Source: a virus. From it: a stretch of 21,602 nucleotides of DNA. Shown one piece after another: positions 5,382-13,555 of this stretch. The notes under the pieces were generated by a model. It ran no database searches. It was not told where the DNA came from and saw only the letters and a program-made list of their open reading frames with translations. The translations under genes and the position numbers were made by a program. The stretch spans positions 1-21,602 of the IMG/VR virus record IMGVR_UViG_3300027797_000164. One strand, given 5' to 3'. Numbering within the stretch: position 1 is the first letter of the stretch; every line of letters starts with the position of its first letter.

Positions 5382-5404
5382 CCTCCCGGGCACTACCCCG
5401 GAGG
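5382..5404 (-). other. stable GC-rich hairpin just past the last operon gene
   Basis: CCTCC-GGG/CCC-GGAGG stem with one bulge, 5 bp after the stop of the 5410 gene, without a following T run. In an AT-rich genome this is conspicuous; it may protect the 3' end of the operon message. Confidence 0.4.
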
Positions 5405-5409
5405 TAAGT

Positions 5410-7050
5410 TTAAGATAACGCTTTTTGTTTCATTGTATTAAAAACGCCGTCCATATTTCCACCAATTTTTGATAATGTAGGACATATCGCCGAAGCTAAC
5501 CCTCTTTCAATTGATTGTGCGAAATCAGTACTATCTAAACCTTGTACTATCGCATTTCTCAACACATCATAAAAACCACCTGTCAATCCTGCTTTATCTT
5601 TAACTTTGTCTAAAGATTCTTCAGCGATTGATTTAGCGATTAATGGTGTTAAATAATCACAAGTCAATATTTTACCTGAAGCGTAATCACCAATTGGAAT
5701 ATTACCGATTGCTTTAACTATTGTTCCGGCAATCCAACTATCAGTATCAATACCTAATTTATTCAAAATTGTCTCAACGATTTTTTCTTTGAAATACCCT
5801 AAAATACCTTCAGTACCTATCCCGAATAACCCTGATAATGAATCCATCAATCCTTCAGATACTAATTTTGGTGTTAAACCTAAATTAACTAAATCAAAAG
5901 ATTCGTGGATTAAATCAGATACTGAATCAATTTTAACTTTTTTTGATTCGGTAATCACATTAAAACGTGACTTTATTATTTTATTTTCTGAAACTAACGT
6001 TTTTTTTTTACTTTCAGACAACATACTTAGTTTTGTCTTAATGATTGATTTTAATAAATCATCTTTTGATTCTTTAAGTGCTTGTTCAAATTTACTTCTC
6101 AATCCAAAAGGTCCGTTATTTCGTTTTAAGAAATCAATCTCATCTTGAATCCCCATAATCCCTTTTAAATAGTTAGTTCCTTGTGTTGCACACATATATG
6201 AATTTTCTTTAGCATTTTCCACATCTGCAGGTTCAACCCCTCTAGTTTGAACTTTACCTGTTGCTAATTTATACAATAATTTAATAGAAATTTGACATTC
6301 TTTTCTACCCATTTTTGTCCCCTCAATACTAGCTAACAAATTTTTAACAGTTTCAGTTGCTTTACCTTTTTCTACATTAACACTTGATTTCCAAACTTGT
6401 AAACCTTTAACGGGTTTACCATTTTTTTGTAACGTTGCGGTAAATTCATCAACTAAACTAGCCCCACCATTTTTGTTTAACATATCTAAAGCGTCCTTAC
6501 CTGAATTATATTCGGCAGTACCATACTTTGGTTCTGTTAAAGTATAACCTAATTTTTTGAAGAACGCTTCAATATTCGGCATTTGATTAATGAATTCATT
6601 CGCAATTGAGGTTAATTGGTAAATAAAGTGTACATTAGGTTTAGTAAATAATTCAGGTTTAAGTGAATATAAATCAATTTGTTTATAAGTTCCTGTTCCT
6701 AATCCTTTTTTAACTTCATCACTTAATTTTGCAAATCCTTTATTTTGACCTAATAATCCTTCAATAAATTTAGTTTGGTCAGGACCTAACGGTGCTTCAA
6801 TTTTACCTTTTGCTGCCTCACAAGCCGAATATGACCCTGAGTTATTAAGTTTACCGTCAGCTGATAACGCTTCAAAAGTAAAATCGTTATACAAGTAAAC
6901 AACACCTTTACCCGGTACATTTTGAATTAATGCCGGTTTATTGTTGGATTTATTAACTCCCAATTGATACCCTTTCCAACCACAGTCAGATAAAATAACT
7001 GATAATGTTGGGTCTTGAGTTGATGCTTGTTCTTTTAATATTTTTCTCAT
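5410..7050 (-). CDS. probable virion protein with internal cleavage-like sites, 546 residues
   Basis: A large protein without a recognised domain. The frame is open to an ATG at 7113, but the start at 7050 (MRKILKEQAS) is preferred: it avoids overlap with the upstream gene and gives the short N-terminal Glu motif shared with other genes here. The N-terminal half has Gly, Asn and aromatic-rich segments and scattered Cys. Between about residues 340 and 400 lie five closely spaced hydrophobic-x-Glu sites (Glu at about 346, 355, 368, 383 and 399, contexts LSES, VSEN, ITES, IHES, VSEG), separating a lysine-rich linker from a Gly-rich C-terminal region with amphipathic helices. It is the last gene of the minus-strand operon 9811-5410. 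A head-packaged or tail-associated protein processed by a phage protease is inference. Confidence 0.7.
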   Translation of the reverse strand: MRKILKEQASTQDPTLSVILSDCGWKGYQLGVNKSNNKPALIQNVPGKGVVYLYNDFTFEALSADGKLNNSGSYSACEAAKGKIEAPLGPDQTKFIEGLLGQNKGFAKLSDEVKKGLGTGTYKQIDLYSLKPELFTKPNVHFIYQLTSIANEFINQMPNIEAFFKKLGYTLTEPKYGTAEYNSGKDALDMLNKNGGASLVDEFTATLQKNGKPVKGLQVWKSSVNVEKGKATETVKNLLASIEGTKMGRKECQISIKLLYKLATGKVQTRGVEPADVENAKENSYMCATQGTNYLKGIMGIQDEIDFLKRNNGPFGLRSKFEQALKESKDDLLKSIIKTKLSMLSESKKKTLVSENKIIKSRFNVITESKKVKIDSVSDLIHESFDLVNLGLTPKLVSEGLMDSLSGLFGIGTEGILGYFKEKIVETILNKLGIDTDSWIAGTIVKAIGNIPIGDYASGKILTCDYLTPLIAKSIAEESLDKVKDKAGLTGGFYDVLRNAIVQGLDSTDFAQSIERGLASAICPTLSKIGGNMDGVFNTMKQKALS

Positions 7051-7078
7051 TTTTATATCTGTTTTAATCAAATTAAGT

Positions 7079-8314
7079 TTATTTAAATAAATTTGAAGCG
7101 TTTTCTGCGTCAATATTAGTTAATTCAAAATTGGTTGCTGGATTTATTGTTGTTGTTGTAGTTGTTGAAGATGTTGATGACCCACAATTCGCTTTTATTT
7201 TATCATACACTTCTTTAGTGATTTCAGTACCATAACCTTTATCGGTTAATGCCTTTTCAGTTTTTGGACCAAACTTACCATCGGCACTTAAACCTAAACA
7301 ACCTTGAACTTCAGAAACTAATGTACTCTGACAACCTTTTTTGTATGGGTAATCAGTACAGTTAGAATATGTGGTTTTTCCTCCACCGTTTCCACCTCCA
7401 CCGTTTCCACCGCCGTTTCCACCACCATCGTCAGTTTGGTTTGGGTCTTCAACAAGACCGTTTTGATTTAACCAATCTTTCATTGCAAAATAAGTAACAC
7501 CTGCAACTGCGGCCCAAGCTAACATTTTTCTTTTTGAAATTACAAATTTACCTAAACTTTTATTATATTTTAAAAATCCTTTTTGGAACCATTGTTTTTT
7601 CTTCAAACTTGAAAGTTTACCTTTACCACTATTGTAGTATTCTTTAAACTTATCTTTAAATCTTTGAATGTAAGATTCTTTAGCCAACGCAGTAGTTTTA
7701 GATGATTGTTCAGCAGCTTTAGAACCACCTTCGAACGCTTTACCTGTTTCACCGACTTTACCTGTTTTTGCGATGTCTTCCGCACTTTTAAGTTTACCAC
7801 CTATACTTTCAGTTTGTTTAACAATTGATGTTATGGCTTCATCACTATATCCGGCAGTTTTTAACGCTTTCTCGTATTGTGCTTGACCTTGACTAAGTTC
7901 GGTTGCGTATTTAGATAAGAATTTTTGATTTCTAACTAAGTTACTTGCCGCGGCATCAACCAAAGTTTTGTTAGTGGTCTTAGAATGTAATATTGCCAAT
8001 TCTAATTCACCTTTCAGTGAACTTGTCAACTTATTTAATTTAATTGCACTTATTAATTCTTCGGCAGTTCTAACACCTGTTTTTGTTCCACCTTTAAATA
8101 ATTCAACTTCTTTTAAGGCATCAGCAACTTTGGAATCTTTCATCATTGTTTGAAGTACCCCTTCAAGTTCCTTTGCAACTAAAGACCCTGTACTTACCAA
8201 ATCTTTTATTACTCCACCACCTTCATTTAATATTTCGTCAATATTTTCTGTTAATGTTTTTTTATTGTCGTAATTCATTAACAATACTTGACGTTTTAGT
8301 TCATCGTTGTTCAT
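7079..8314 (-). CDS. virion-associated protein with peptidoglycan-binding domain
   Basis: A 411-residue modular protein. Residues 1-32 carry a leader with ILNEGG (Glu31) resembling the leaders of its neighbours. Residues 40-210 are helical and Lys/Ala-rich, then a basic segment precedes a hydrophobic helix at 264-279. A Gly/Asn-rich linker at 297-312 leads to a PG_binding_1-like domain at about 328-362 (VQGCLGLSADGKFGPKTEKAL), with Cys319, Cys328, Cys339 and Cys376 nearby. A Ser/Thr-rich tail follows. PG_binding_1 domains bind cell-wall peptidoglycan, usually attached to lytic enzymes; no catalytic domain is seen here. It lies 10 bp after the 8325 gene in the same operon. A role in DNA or protein delivery through the wall is inference. 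Confidence 0.78.
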   Translation of the reverse strand: MNNDELKRQVLLMNYDNKKTLTENIDEILNEGGGVIKDLVSTGSLVAKELEGVLQTMMKDSKVADALKEVELFKGGTKTGVRTAEELISAIKLNKLTSSLKGELELAILHSKTTNKTLVDAAASNLVRNQKFLSKYATELSQGQAQYEKALKTAGYSDEAITSIVKQTESIGGKLKSAEDIAKTGKVGETGKAFEGGSKAAEQSSKTTALAKESYIQRFKDKFKEYYNSGKGKLSSLKKKQWFQKGFLKYNKSLGKFVISKRKMLAWAAVAGVTYFAMKDWLNQNGLVEDPNQTDDGGGNGGGNGGGGNGGGKTTYSNCTDYPYKKGCQSTLVSEVQGCLGLSADGKFGPKTEKALTDKGYGTEITKEVYDKIKANCGSSTSSTTTTTTINPATNFELTNIDAENASNLFK

Positions 8315-8324
8315 CTTAATAATT

Positions 8325-9512
8325 TTATAATTTATTTGTATCGTAATCTGAGACTACTTTGGAAGCCGCCAATGCGGTTCCAATATCGGTTTCAGTTTTA
8401 CCTTGTTTATATTCCCCATAAGTCCCGACACCCGCAAGTAACGCTCCTGTACCAAGACCCGATTTAACACCTCCTCTAATATTATATTTGGCGGTGTTAG
8501 CACCTGTTTTACCTAATGCGTTTGTTATTGTTTTTGTTAAAGAATCAATAAAACCACCAAGTTTACCTAAGATACCATTAATGAATTTAGCACCTTTTGG
8601 GAACGCTTTAGATAAAAATGATGATACTTTTTGTAACATTCCTGGGGCTTTCTCAGCCGCACCTACCATACTTGTTAACGCCTGTTTACCAACACCTGTT
8701 TTGGCGAATTCGGCAATATCTTTAGCTCCCGTGGCAGCCGTTTTAACTGATTTAGCTGCCATACCTGTGGTTACTAAACCTAAGATATCAATACCTAAAA
8801 ATAATAGTCTTTGCCAAGTTGGTAATTGTTCTTCATAATTACCACTAACCATTTCATATATGTCTAACGCAACAATGATTCCCCATACTGACATTTGTAC
8901 CACTTTACCCGCACCTGCAGTGGCAACACCTGTTGCGACTAAAATTGCGTCAAGTAATAAACCAACAGGGTGATACATTGCACTTCTTATTTTTCTAAAA
9001 AGATATAAGACACCTTGACCTAATAATTTAAAGACTTCTTTCCATTCACCCTTACTTATTTTTTCAATTAATGACTTAGCACCTTTATATGTGTCTTTGG
9101 CGAAGTTTACGAACCCATCAACGGTTGATTTACCTGTCTTAACAACCCAATCTTTAAAACTACTTAATATCCCCTCATTAACTAATATTTTAACTGCGGA
9201 TTTCAATTCGTTTAAATTTTGTTTACCCTCAAGTAATAGTTTGTTATTTAAAACATTTTCAGCGTTTTCTTTTAATTGTTTAGATAAATTTGAAGTTGAG
9301 AATGTGTGGTGTAAAAATATTTTAAGAGTGTTATAGTCTTCCCAAATATTACCAAGTTTTACTTTATTTTTAACATCGTATAAGTCATCCAAAAACACAA
9401 CGTAATTTTCGTCAGGGGATAACCAATCAGTAATTACGAAATCGTCATTAGTACCCTCATACATATTTAATATATGTGACTTTTCTGACTCGTTAATAAT
9501 TAATTTACTCAT
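8325..9512 (-). CDS. probable virion protein with hydrophobic helices, 395 residues
   Basis: No known domain. The N-terminus MSKLIINESEKSHILNMYEG has the shared hydrophobic-x-Glu motif (Glu8). Two more such sites, LLLEG (Glu95) and LVNEG (Glu113), bracket a helical segment, so the mature part may start near 114. After that come amphipathic helices, long hydrophobic stretches near 183-222 and 236-252, and an Ala/Gly-rich C-terminal half with another hydrophobic stretch around 355-367. This layout suits a protein that can insert into or cross membranes, as phage ejection proteins do, but that is inference. A TATTTATA box is 14 nt upstream of the ATG. It is the second gene of the operon. Confidence 0.72.
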   Translation of the reverse strand: MSKLIINESEKSHILNMYEGTNDDFVITDWLSPDENYVVFLDDLYDVKNKVKLGNIWEDYNTLKIFLHHTFSTSNLSKQLKENAENVLNNKLLLEGKQNLNELKSAVKILVNEGILSSFKDWVVKTGKSTVDGFVNFAKDTYKGAKSLIEKISKGEWKEVFKLLGQGVLYLFRKIRSAMYHPVGLLLDAILVATGVATAGAGKVVQMSVWGIIVALDIYEMVSGNYEEQLPTWQRLLFLGIDILGLVTTGMAAKSVKTAATGAKDIAEFAKTGVGKQALTSMVGAAEKAPGMLQKVSSFLSKAFPKGAKFINGILGKLGGFIDSLTKTITNALGKTGANTAKYNIRGGVKSGLGTGALLAGVGTYGEYKQGKTETDIGTALAASKVVSDYDTNKL

Positions 9513-9526
9513 AATTAATTTTATTA

Positions 9527-9534
9527 TATAAATA
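9527..9534 (-). promoter_or_regulatory. late-type promoter box before the 395-residue gene
   Basis: TATTTATA on the minus strand, 14 nt before ATG at 9512, followed by TAATAAAA. Spacing and context match those at 11525. Confidence 0.55.
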
Positions 9535-9559
9535 CAGTCTAAACTAAAAAAGTAACCGT

Positions 9560-9811
9560 TTACAATAAAGTATTCGCTTTACCTCTATTTATTTTTACAA
9601 TGTCAGCCCATTTAGTTAAACCGATTTGATTTGCAGGTCCTCTAGTTACACCTGACTCCCATTTAGTGACAGTTGGATAAGCGGGTTTACCACCTCCACC
9701 ACCACCTGTACTCGGAGCTGCTGCCGCGGCATCTTGTTCCCCAAGTTCTCCCGAATCATCAAAATTTGTGAAATGGTTTAAAATTCCTATTATGTTGTCA
9801 ATATTACTCAT
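9560..9811 (-). CDS. small structural-like protein with Ala/Gly hinge, 83 residues
   Basis: A short three-part protein: an acidic helix (residues 1-27), a low-complexity hinge with five Ala and six Gly (about 28-41), and a C-terminal segment rich in Trp, Lys and Gly (PTVTKWESGVTRGPANQIG, then TKWADIVKINRGKAN). The tail resembles short conserved tails of hypothetical proteins in marine T4-like phages; that link is from memory and was not searched. It is the first gene of the operon 9811-5410, with a TATTTATA box four bases before its ATG. A role as a small virion or assembly protein is plausible. Confidence 0.7.
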   Translation of the reverse strand: MSNIDNIIGILNHFTNFDDSGELGEQDAAAAAPSTGGGGGGKPAYPTVTKWESGVTRGPANQIGLTKWADIVKINRGKANTLL

Positions 9812-9815
9812 ATTG

Positions 9816-9823
9816 TATAAATA
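9816..9823 (-). promoter_or_regulatory. late-type promoter box of the virion operon
   Basis: TATTTATA on the minus strand only four bases before ATG at 9811. If it works as a -10 element the message would be leaderless or nearly so. Confidence 0.45.
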
Positions 9824-9825
9824 TT

Positions 9826-9855
9826 TTTGTAATCTTAAATATTTTAGTATATTTG
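9826..9855 (+). promoter_or_regulatory. host-type promoter of the 9864 lipoprotein
   Basis: TTTG (9826-9829), an 18-nt spacer and TATATTTG (9848-9855), eight bases before the ATG at 9864. It is divergent from the virion operon. Confidence 0.65.
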
Positions 9856-9863
9856 TTGAAAAT

Positions 9864-10388
9864 ATGAATTGTATGAAATATATTGTAATAATCTTAATCT
9901 CACTGTTAACTTTAACGTCTTGTTATAAACAGTATTCTCAACCAAAAACATTATCATTAAGCGGTGAATACATCGTCGATAAAATCACTTACTCTAAAGT
10001 GGAGAATTCGACAACACCTGACGAAACTGTGTATTACGGTGGGGATATCTATGTAAACCCAAATGGGACATTTCCAATGGATAGTATTAGTGTCGGTTTT
10101 ACAAGATGGCACTTAGACTATAGTGTTATATCATTTAATCCACATACGTTGAATACAGGTCAAGTAATATGGGAAAAACAGTATTTCTATAATGTGGTAA
10201 ATCATTACACAAATTATGACTTGGGATATATTGATTTCACAATGGATAATGGGGGTAGAAGAATCTTCAAAATAATTGATGATGGTGTTGAAAACTTAGT
10301 ATTAAGAACTACAGGTCAATGGAGTTCGTATGGGGCTTCAGGTCCTGAAGAATCGGTGACACTTTATCTTACAAGAGTAGGTCCATAA
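9864..10388 (+). CDS. lipoprotein, about 174 residues
   Basis: The frame is open to an ATG at 9768, but that extension overlaps the divergent gene; the starts at 9864 (MNCMKYIVI) or 9873 (MKYIVI) give a proper lipoprotein signal peptide with lipobox LTSC and lie just past a consensus host-type promoter. The mature part begins YKQYSQ and is beta-rich with many Tyr and aromatic residues (LSLSGEYIVDKI, YGGDIYVNPNGTF, TRWHLDYSVI), ending LYLTRVGP. It resembles small lipocalin-like lipoproteins of Bacteroidota in style, but no family is assigned. An envelope protein expressed early from a host promoter could alter the infected cell surface; this is inference. Confidence 0.75.
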   Translation: MNCMKYIVIILISLLTLTSCYKQYSQPKTLSLSGEYIVDKITYSKVENSTTPDETVYYGGDIYVNPNGTFPMDSISVGFTRWHLDYSVISFNPHTLNTGQVIWEKQYFYNVVNHYTNYDLGYIDFTMDNGGRRIFKIIDDGVENLVLRTTGQWSSYGASGPEESVTLYLTRVGP

Positions 10389-10391
10389 AAA

Positions 10392-10414
10392 AACCCCTCT
10401 TTATCGGAGGGGTT
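10392..10414. terminator. bidirectional terminator between convergent genes
   Basis: Stem AACCCCTC/GAGGGGTT with a 7-nt loop. On the minus strand a run of seven T follows, strong termination for the 10738-10421 gene; on the plus strand the tail is TTAATAATTT, weaker, after the lipoprotein stop. Confidence 0.85.
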
Positions 10415-10420
10415 AATAAT

Positions 10421-10738
10421 TTAAAAAAGTTCTGACTTGGGTAATTTTTTTGGATTGACTAAGTAATATTCATTTAAGAATGACATTACCTCATCATCGT
10501 CAATATCATATTCTTCTGAATAATCAAAGTCATCGGAAAACTCGTCGTCAAAATCTTCACCAAACGCATCACTAATTTTATTTTTAGAGTCGAAATCAAA
10601 TCCAAACCCGATAGTTTCATCTAAGGAGATTTGGTCGGTTCTAATCTCATCTTCTTTGTCAAATAACAATCTAAATGTCACATCTAATGTTTCTGATGTT
10701 TCATTAATATAAAAGGACACTAATTCTTTAACTTCCAT
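10421..10738 (-). CDS. very acidic protein, 105 residues
   Basis: An unrecognised protein. Residues 1-45 look like a beta-rich fold (VKELVSFYINETSETLDVTF). Residues 46-85 are extremely rich in Asp, Glu, Phe and Tyr, such as FGEDFDDEFSDDFDYSEEYD. The last 20 residues are more neutral, ending in LPKSELF. A late-like box (TATTTTTT) lies about 20 nt upstream. It is the last of three acidic genes read in the same direction (12272, 11510, 10738). High negative charge could mean a DNA mimic, a basic-protein chaperone or a scaffold; the sequence does not decide. Confidence 0.65.
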   Translation of the reverse strand: MEVKELVSFYINETSETLDVTFRLLFDKEDEIRTDQISLDETIGFGFDFDSKNKISDAFGEDFDDEFSDDFDYSEEYDIDDDEVMSFLNEYYLVNPKKLPKSELF

Positions 10739-10790
10739 AATTTAATCTTTACTTAAAAAATATCTAAAAATTACTTAAAAGTTAAAATAT

Positions 10791-11510
10791 TTAATTATAT
10801 TTTTTAAACCTTTTAAACATATCCAACGATTTGGTTACTTGTTCCATAATTGGTTGAGAATCTTCTTCATCAAAATCACCCCCAAGTTCAATTGTAAATT
10901 CATCATCGTTTGACTCATCTTCGTCGCGAGTTAAATCAATGCTAAATTCTTCATCGTCAAAGTCACCGTCTTCGAATGGTATGATATCACCTAAATCAAA
11001 ATTTAAGATGTCGTTTTCAAAATCAACAGTACCGTGTTTAACGTCGTCTTCTCTATCGGCAATCATATCTAATGGTGGTCCAACCTCTTGTTCATCTAAT
11101 TCAAAATTAAAGTCAGTATCGTATTCTACTTCGTGTTTCGGCCAATCTTCAGATGGGTCTTCTTCATAATGAAAAGGTCTTTTAGCCGGTTTACTTAAAT
11201 GTTTTTTAATGTCAGATTTCGCAGATTTTTCGGCTTTATAATCAGATTCTTCATCAGAAAATAACCCGGTACTTTTGTTATCAAATCTCATTTCATTGAT
11301 ACTTTCATTGATACCGTAATTTTTATATTCACTAACTTCACCTTTGTTATTAACTGTGATACCTTCTTTATCTTTAGCCATATCAACAACATATAATGGT
11401 GTCATATTACTACCACCATATTGTGTCACATAACCATCGTAGATTGTTTTATGTTTGTCTAAGATGTTTTCTCTTTCCTCGTTTGTTACATTGAAAAAAT
11501 ATTGATTCAT
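10791..11510 (-). CDS. acidic protein with Glu-motif N-terminus, 239 residues
   Basis: An unrecognised protein in two parts. Residues 1-70 are mixed, beginning MNQYFFNVTNEERENILDKH, a variant of the N-terminal motif seen in the virion proteins, then a segment with TPLYVVDMAKDKEGITVNN that looks folded; INESINE follows near 67-73. Residues about 115-220 are a long acidic stretch broken by Phe and Leu. The last 20 residues are basic and amphipathic (MEQVTKSLDMFKRFKKYN). A TATTTATA box is 14 nt before the ATG, the same spacing as for the 9512 gene, so the two are probably expressed together late. A virion or assembly role is inferred from this. Confidence 0.68.
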   Translation of the reverse strand: MNQYFFNVTNEERENILDKHKTIYDGYVTQYGGSNMTPLYVVDMAKDKEGITVNNKGEVSEYKNYGINESINEMRFDNKSTGLFSDEESDYKAEKSAKSDIKKHLSKPAKRPFHYEEDPSEDWPKHEVEYDTDFNFELDEQEVGPPLDMIADREDDVKHGTVDFENDILNFDLGDIIPFEDGDFDDEEFSIDLTRDEDESNDDEFTIELGGDFDEEDSQPIMEQVTKSLDMFKRFKKYN

Positions 11511-11524
11511 AATTTTTGTTTTCT

Positions 11525-11532
11525 TATAAATA
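11525..11532 (-). promoter_or_regulatory. late-type promoter box
   Basis: TATTTATA on the minus strand, 14 nt before ATG at 11510. Confidence 0.55.
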
Positions 11533-11543
11533 TCATTTATTGA

Positions 11544-12272
11544 TTAATAATCATCTTCTTCATCATCCTCTTCATCTTCATACCCGTCTTCATAGTAATC
11601 TTCATCCTCGTCATCGTCATTCTCTGTCTTATCAAATTCTTTTGACATTGGGAACATCATATAAATTTGCATAAGAGTTGAAGTATCCCTTCTCATACGT
11701 CTATCAACTGATTGGGGGGTTATTTCTTTATCATCATCCTCAAGCATCGTCATAGCTCCTGAAATCATCACATTACGAACTTCATCGGCGTGTTCTATAG
11801 CGTATTTTAAAGCGTTTTTATTACTAATGTTTTTATATTTGATAAAATGTTCTAATCTTTCTTTACCACAAGATAAGAAATACCCTGACTCAAGCATATT
11901 AACAATACCTGTCGCTCGAATGGCGGTTAAAAATAACTTTAATATTTTCCAATGATAGTTTTTTAATATTTGACGATTTTTTAAAACAAAGTTCGACAAA
12001 GATTGTTGACTCTCAGTTAACTTTTTTTTAGGTTTAACTGACTCTGTACGTCTTTTTCTTCGGTTATTAAAGTCTTCCTCATATAACCAAATATCTTCAC
12101 CTGAGATTAAGTTAAGACGAGAACCATTGTCCCAATCAACGTAATATAAGTCATCCCCAAAAACATTACTTGAACTTAAAACAGTCCCCGCAGTTCCCGG
12201 TGGGACCGAAGAATAAGGGTCGGACATTTTGAGTACAACGACTCTATCTCCTTTTTGTAATTCTGGATTCAT
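11544..12272 (-). CDS. DUF4314-like protein with acidic tail, 242 residues
   Basis: Residues 4-65 resemble the DUF4314 type, a small beta-barrel-like domain: KGDRVVVLKMSDPYSSVPPG, then TAGTVLSS, YYVDWDNGSRLNLI and EDIW. A basic linker (NNRRKRR, KPKKK) and a KLTESQQSL segment with the hydrophobic-x-Glu pattern follow. Residues about 95-205 form a helical domain with NYHWKILKLFLTAIRATGI and several Met. The last 30 residues are almost all Asp, Glu and Tyr. DUF4314 domains occur in phage and plasmid proteins without a fixed function. A late-like box (TATTTATC) is 15 nt upstream, and the start region is divergent from the 12319 gene. Confidence 0.72.
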   Translation of the reverse strand: MNPELQKGDRVVVLKMSDPYSSVPPGTAGTVLSSSNVFGDDLYYVDWDNGSRLNLISGEDIWLYEEDFNNRRKRRTESVKPKKKLTESQQSLSNFVLKNRQILKNYHWKILKLFLTAIRATGIVNMLESGYFLSCGKERLEHFIKYKNISNKNALKYAIEHADEVRNVMISGAMTMLEDDDKEITPQSVDRRMRRDTSTLMQIYMMFPMSKEFDKTENDDDEDEDYYEDGYEDEEDDEEDDY

Positions 12273-12287
12273 ATTTTGTTTTTATTA

Positions 12288-12295
12288 GATAAATA
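12288..12295 (-). promoter_or_regulatory. late-type promoter box (variant TATTTATC)
   Basis: On the minus strand, 15 nt before ATG at 12272, followed by TAATAAAAAC as at other late boxes. Confidence 0.5.
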
Positions 12296-12307
12296 TAATT
12301 AATAAGG

Positions 12308-12315
12308 TATTTATA
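12308..12315 (+). promoter_or_regulatory. late-type promoter box
   Basis: TATTTATA three bases before ATG at 12319, divergent from the box at 12288-12295. Such a short distance suggests a leaderless message. Confidence 0.4.
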
Positions 12316-12318
12316 TGT

Positions 12319-12957
12319 ATGAAAAAAACTATTTTAATAACTGAAGCACAACAACGTGTAATTTTGTGCGAGTTGGCTAATAAGGAAATTGATAGTACAA
12401 TTGGTGAAAACGATAAATTAGTTAAACGAATTGCGTCCCAAGCCTCAGAACAAATTAAATTTGATTTAAGTATTTTAGGGACATTTAGTTTGGCGATTGG
12501 TGGTTTAATGGGTCCGTTGGAGAAATTTATCCGTGGAGAATACCCTCAAATGTCAACAATGGAAATTAGTTTATTGTTAGCGGGTGTTGGGTTCCAATAT
12601 ATGTTGGATAATAAAGTTCCGTTATCAAAATTAATCCAAAAGATTAAAAAAGATGGTTTGTATGATATCTACCAAAAAGTTCTTAAAAAATCTGACGTAT
12701 TAAAAGATTCTTTCTTATCATTTGTTGATAGCTTAGGGGTTAGTGTTAAAAAGACGGCAAATATTATGGGATATACATTCTTAATCCCATTAATACCTCT
12801 TATCTATAATATGGTTACTAATGGACAATTCAATGAGAATGATACCGTTGAAATAATTAAAAGATTGTCAGGGTTTGTTGGTCTTAATTATGGTGGTATT
12901 GGTCTAAAAGAATTGTTATCATTGATGATTAATAGATTTAGAAGTGAAAATAATTAA
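12319..12957 (+). CDS. membrane-associated protein with Glu-motif leader, 212 residues
   Basis: The N-terminus MKKTILITEAQQRVILCEL carries the shared hydrophobic-x-Glu motif (Glu9) and is predicted to be a removable leader. After a charged helix, residues about 50-65 (LSILGTFSLAIGGLMG) and 82-95 (EISLLLAGVGFQYM) are hydrophobic, and a third stretch lies at about 150-168 (NIMGYTFLIPLIPLIYNMV). Basic helices connect them. No family is recognised. The pattern of hydrophobic helices plus cleavable leader matches the 8325 gene and suits a protein packed in the virion that later inserts into a membrane; this is inference. Confidence 0.7.
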   Translation: MKKTILITEAQQRVILCELANKEIDSTIGENDKLVKRIASQASEQIKFDLSILGTFSLAIGGLMGPLEKFIRGEYPQMSTMEISLLLAGVGFQYMLDNKVPLSKLIQKIKKDGLYDIYQKVLKKSDVLKDSFLSFVDSLGVSVKKTANIMGYTFLIPLIPLIYNMVTNGQFNENDTVEIIKRLSGFVGLNYGGIGLKELLSLMINRFRSENN

Positions 12958-13029
12958 ATTCATTTGACTTTTATTTAAATTGATGTTATAATTTGTTTAT
13001 ACAATAATAAAATTAATAAATAAAAATTT

Positions 13030-13536
13030 ATGTTTAACAAAAATTATCCTAACTTATTTGAAAGTTATTTAACTAATGAAACTGATTTGTTCGAATCTTT
13101 CTTCAACCAAATTAACAACACTTTAAAACCAACAGTTGGGGAAACTAAAGCCGAAAACGGTGTTAATGAAGATGGTAGTAAATGGTACAAAACTACATTC
13201 ACATCTAAAGATGGTTCTTATACTCAATCGGTATATACCTCAACACCTAATTTGACAACTACTTGGTCACCAAAAAGAAAACCATCAAGTCCAGCATCAA
13301 AAACACCGTCATTCACAGATTCTGCGGTTTATGAACTAACAACATTGTTGAATAAAGCGGTTGAAACTCAAAATTATGAGGAAGCGGTTAGATTGAGAGA
13401 CGAAATCAAAACATATGAAAAATATGCTGACGAGATTATGACTCTTAAATCAAAATTGGAAACTGCGGTTTCAACTCAAAATTATGAAGACGCAATCAAA
13501 TGGAGAGACAAAATCAATAAATTTACTAATAAATAA
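13030..13536 (+). CDS. protein with two UVR-like repeats, 168 residues
   Basis: The N-terminus has two LFES-type sites (NLFESYL and DLFESFF, residues 9-26) recalling the leaders of the other virion-type genes. Residues 45-85 are Ser/Thr/Lys-rich. The C-terminal half has two copies, 36 residues apart, of a helix pair with the UVR signature: residues about 105-129 (VETQNYEEAVRLRDEIK) and 141-165 (VSTQNYEDAIKWRDKI). UVR motifs mediate UvrB-UvrC contact in nucleotide excision repair and occur in McsA and Clp proteins as interaction modules. No nuclease or helicase domain is attached, so it may be an adaptor that binds a host UVR partner. It is followed by a strong terminator. Confidence 0.78.
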   Translation: MFNKNYPNLFESYLTNETDLFESFFNQINNTLKPTVGETKAENGVNEDGSKWYKTTFTSKDGSYTQSVYTSTPNLTTTWSPKRKPSSPASKTPSFTDSAVYELTTLLNKAVETQNYEEAVRLRDEIKTYEKYADEIMTLKSKLETAVSTQNYEDAIKWRDKINKFTNK

Positions 13537-13555
13537 TATTAGTAAATCTTAAATT

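Noticed and set aside
7051-7113. Upstream ATG for the 546-residue virion protein
   Set aside because: It would overlap the upstream gene by 35 bp and hide the leader motif at MRKILKEQ; the choice is likely but not certain.
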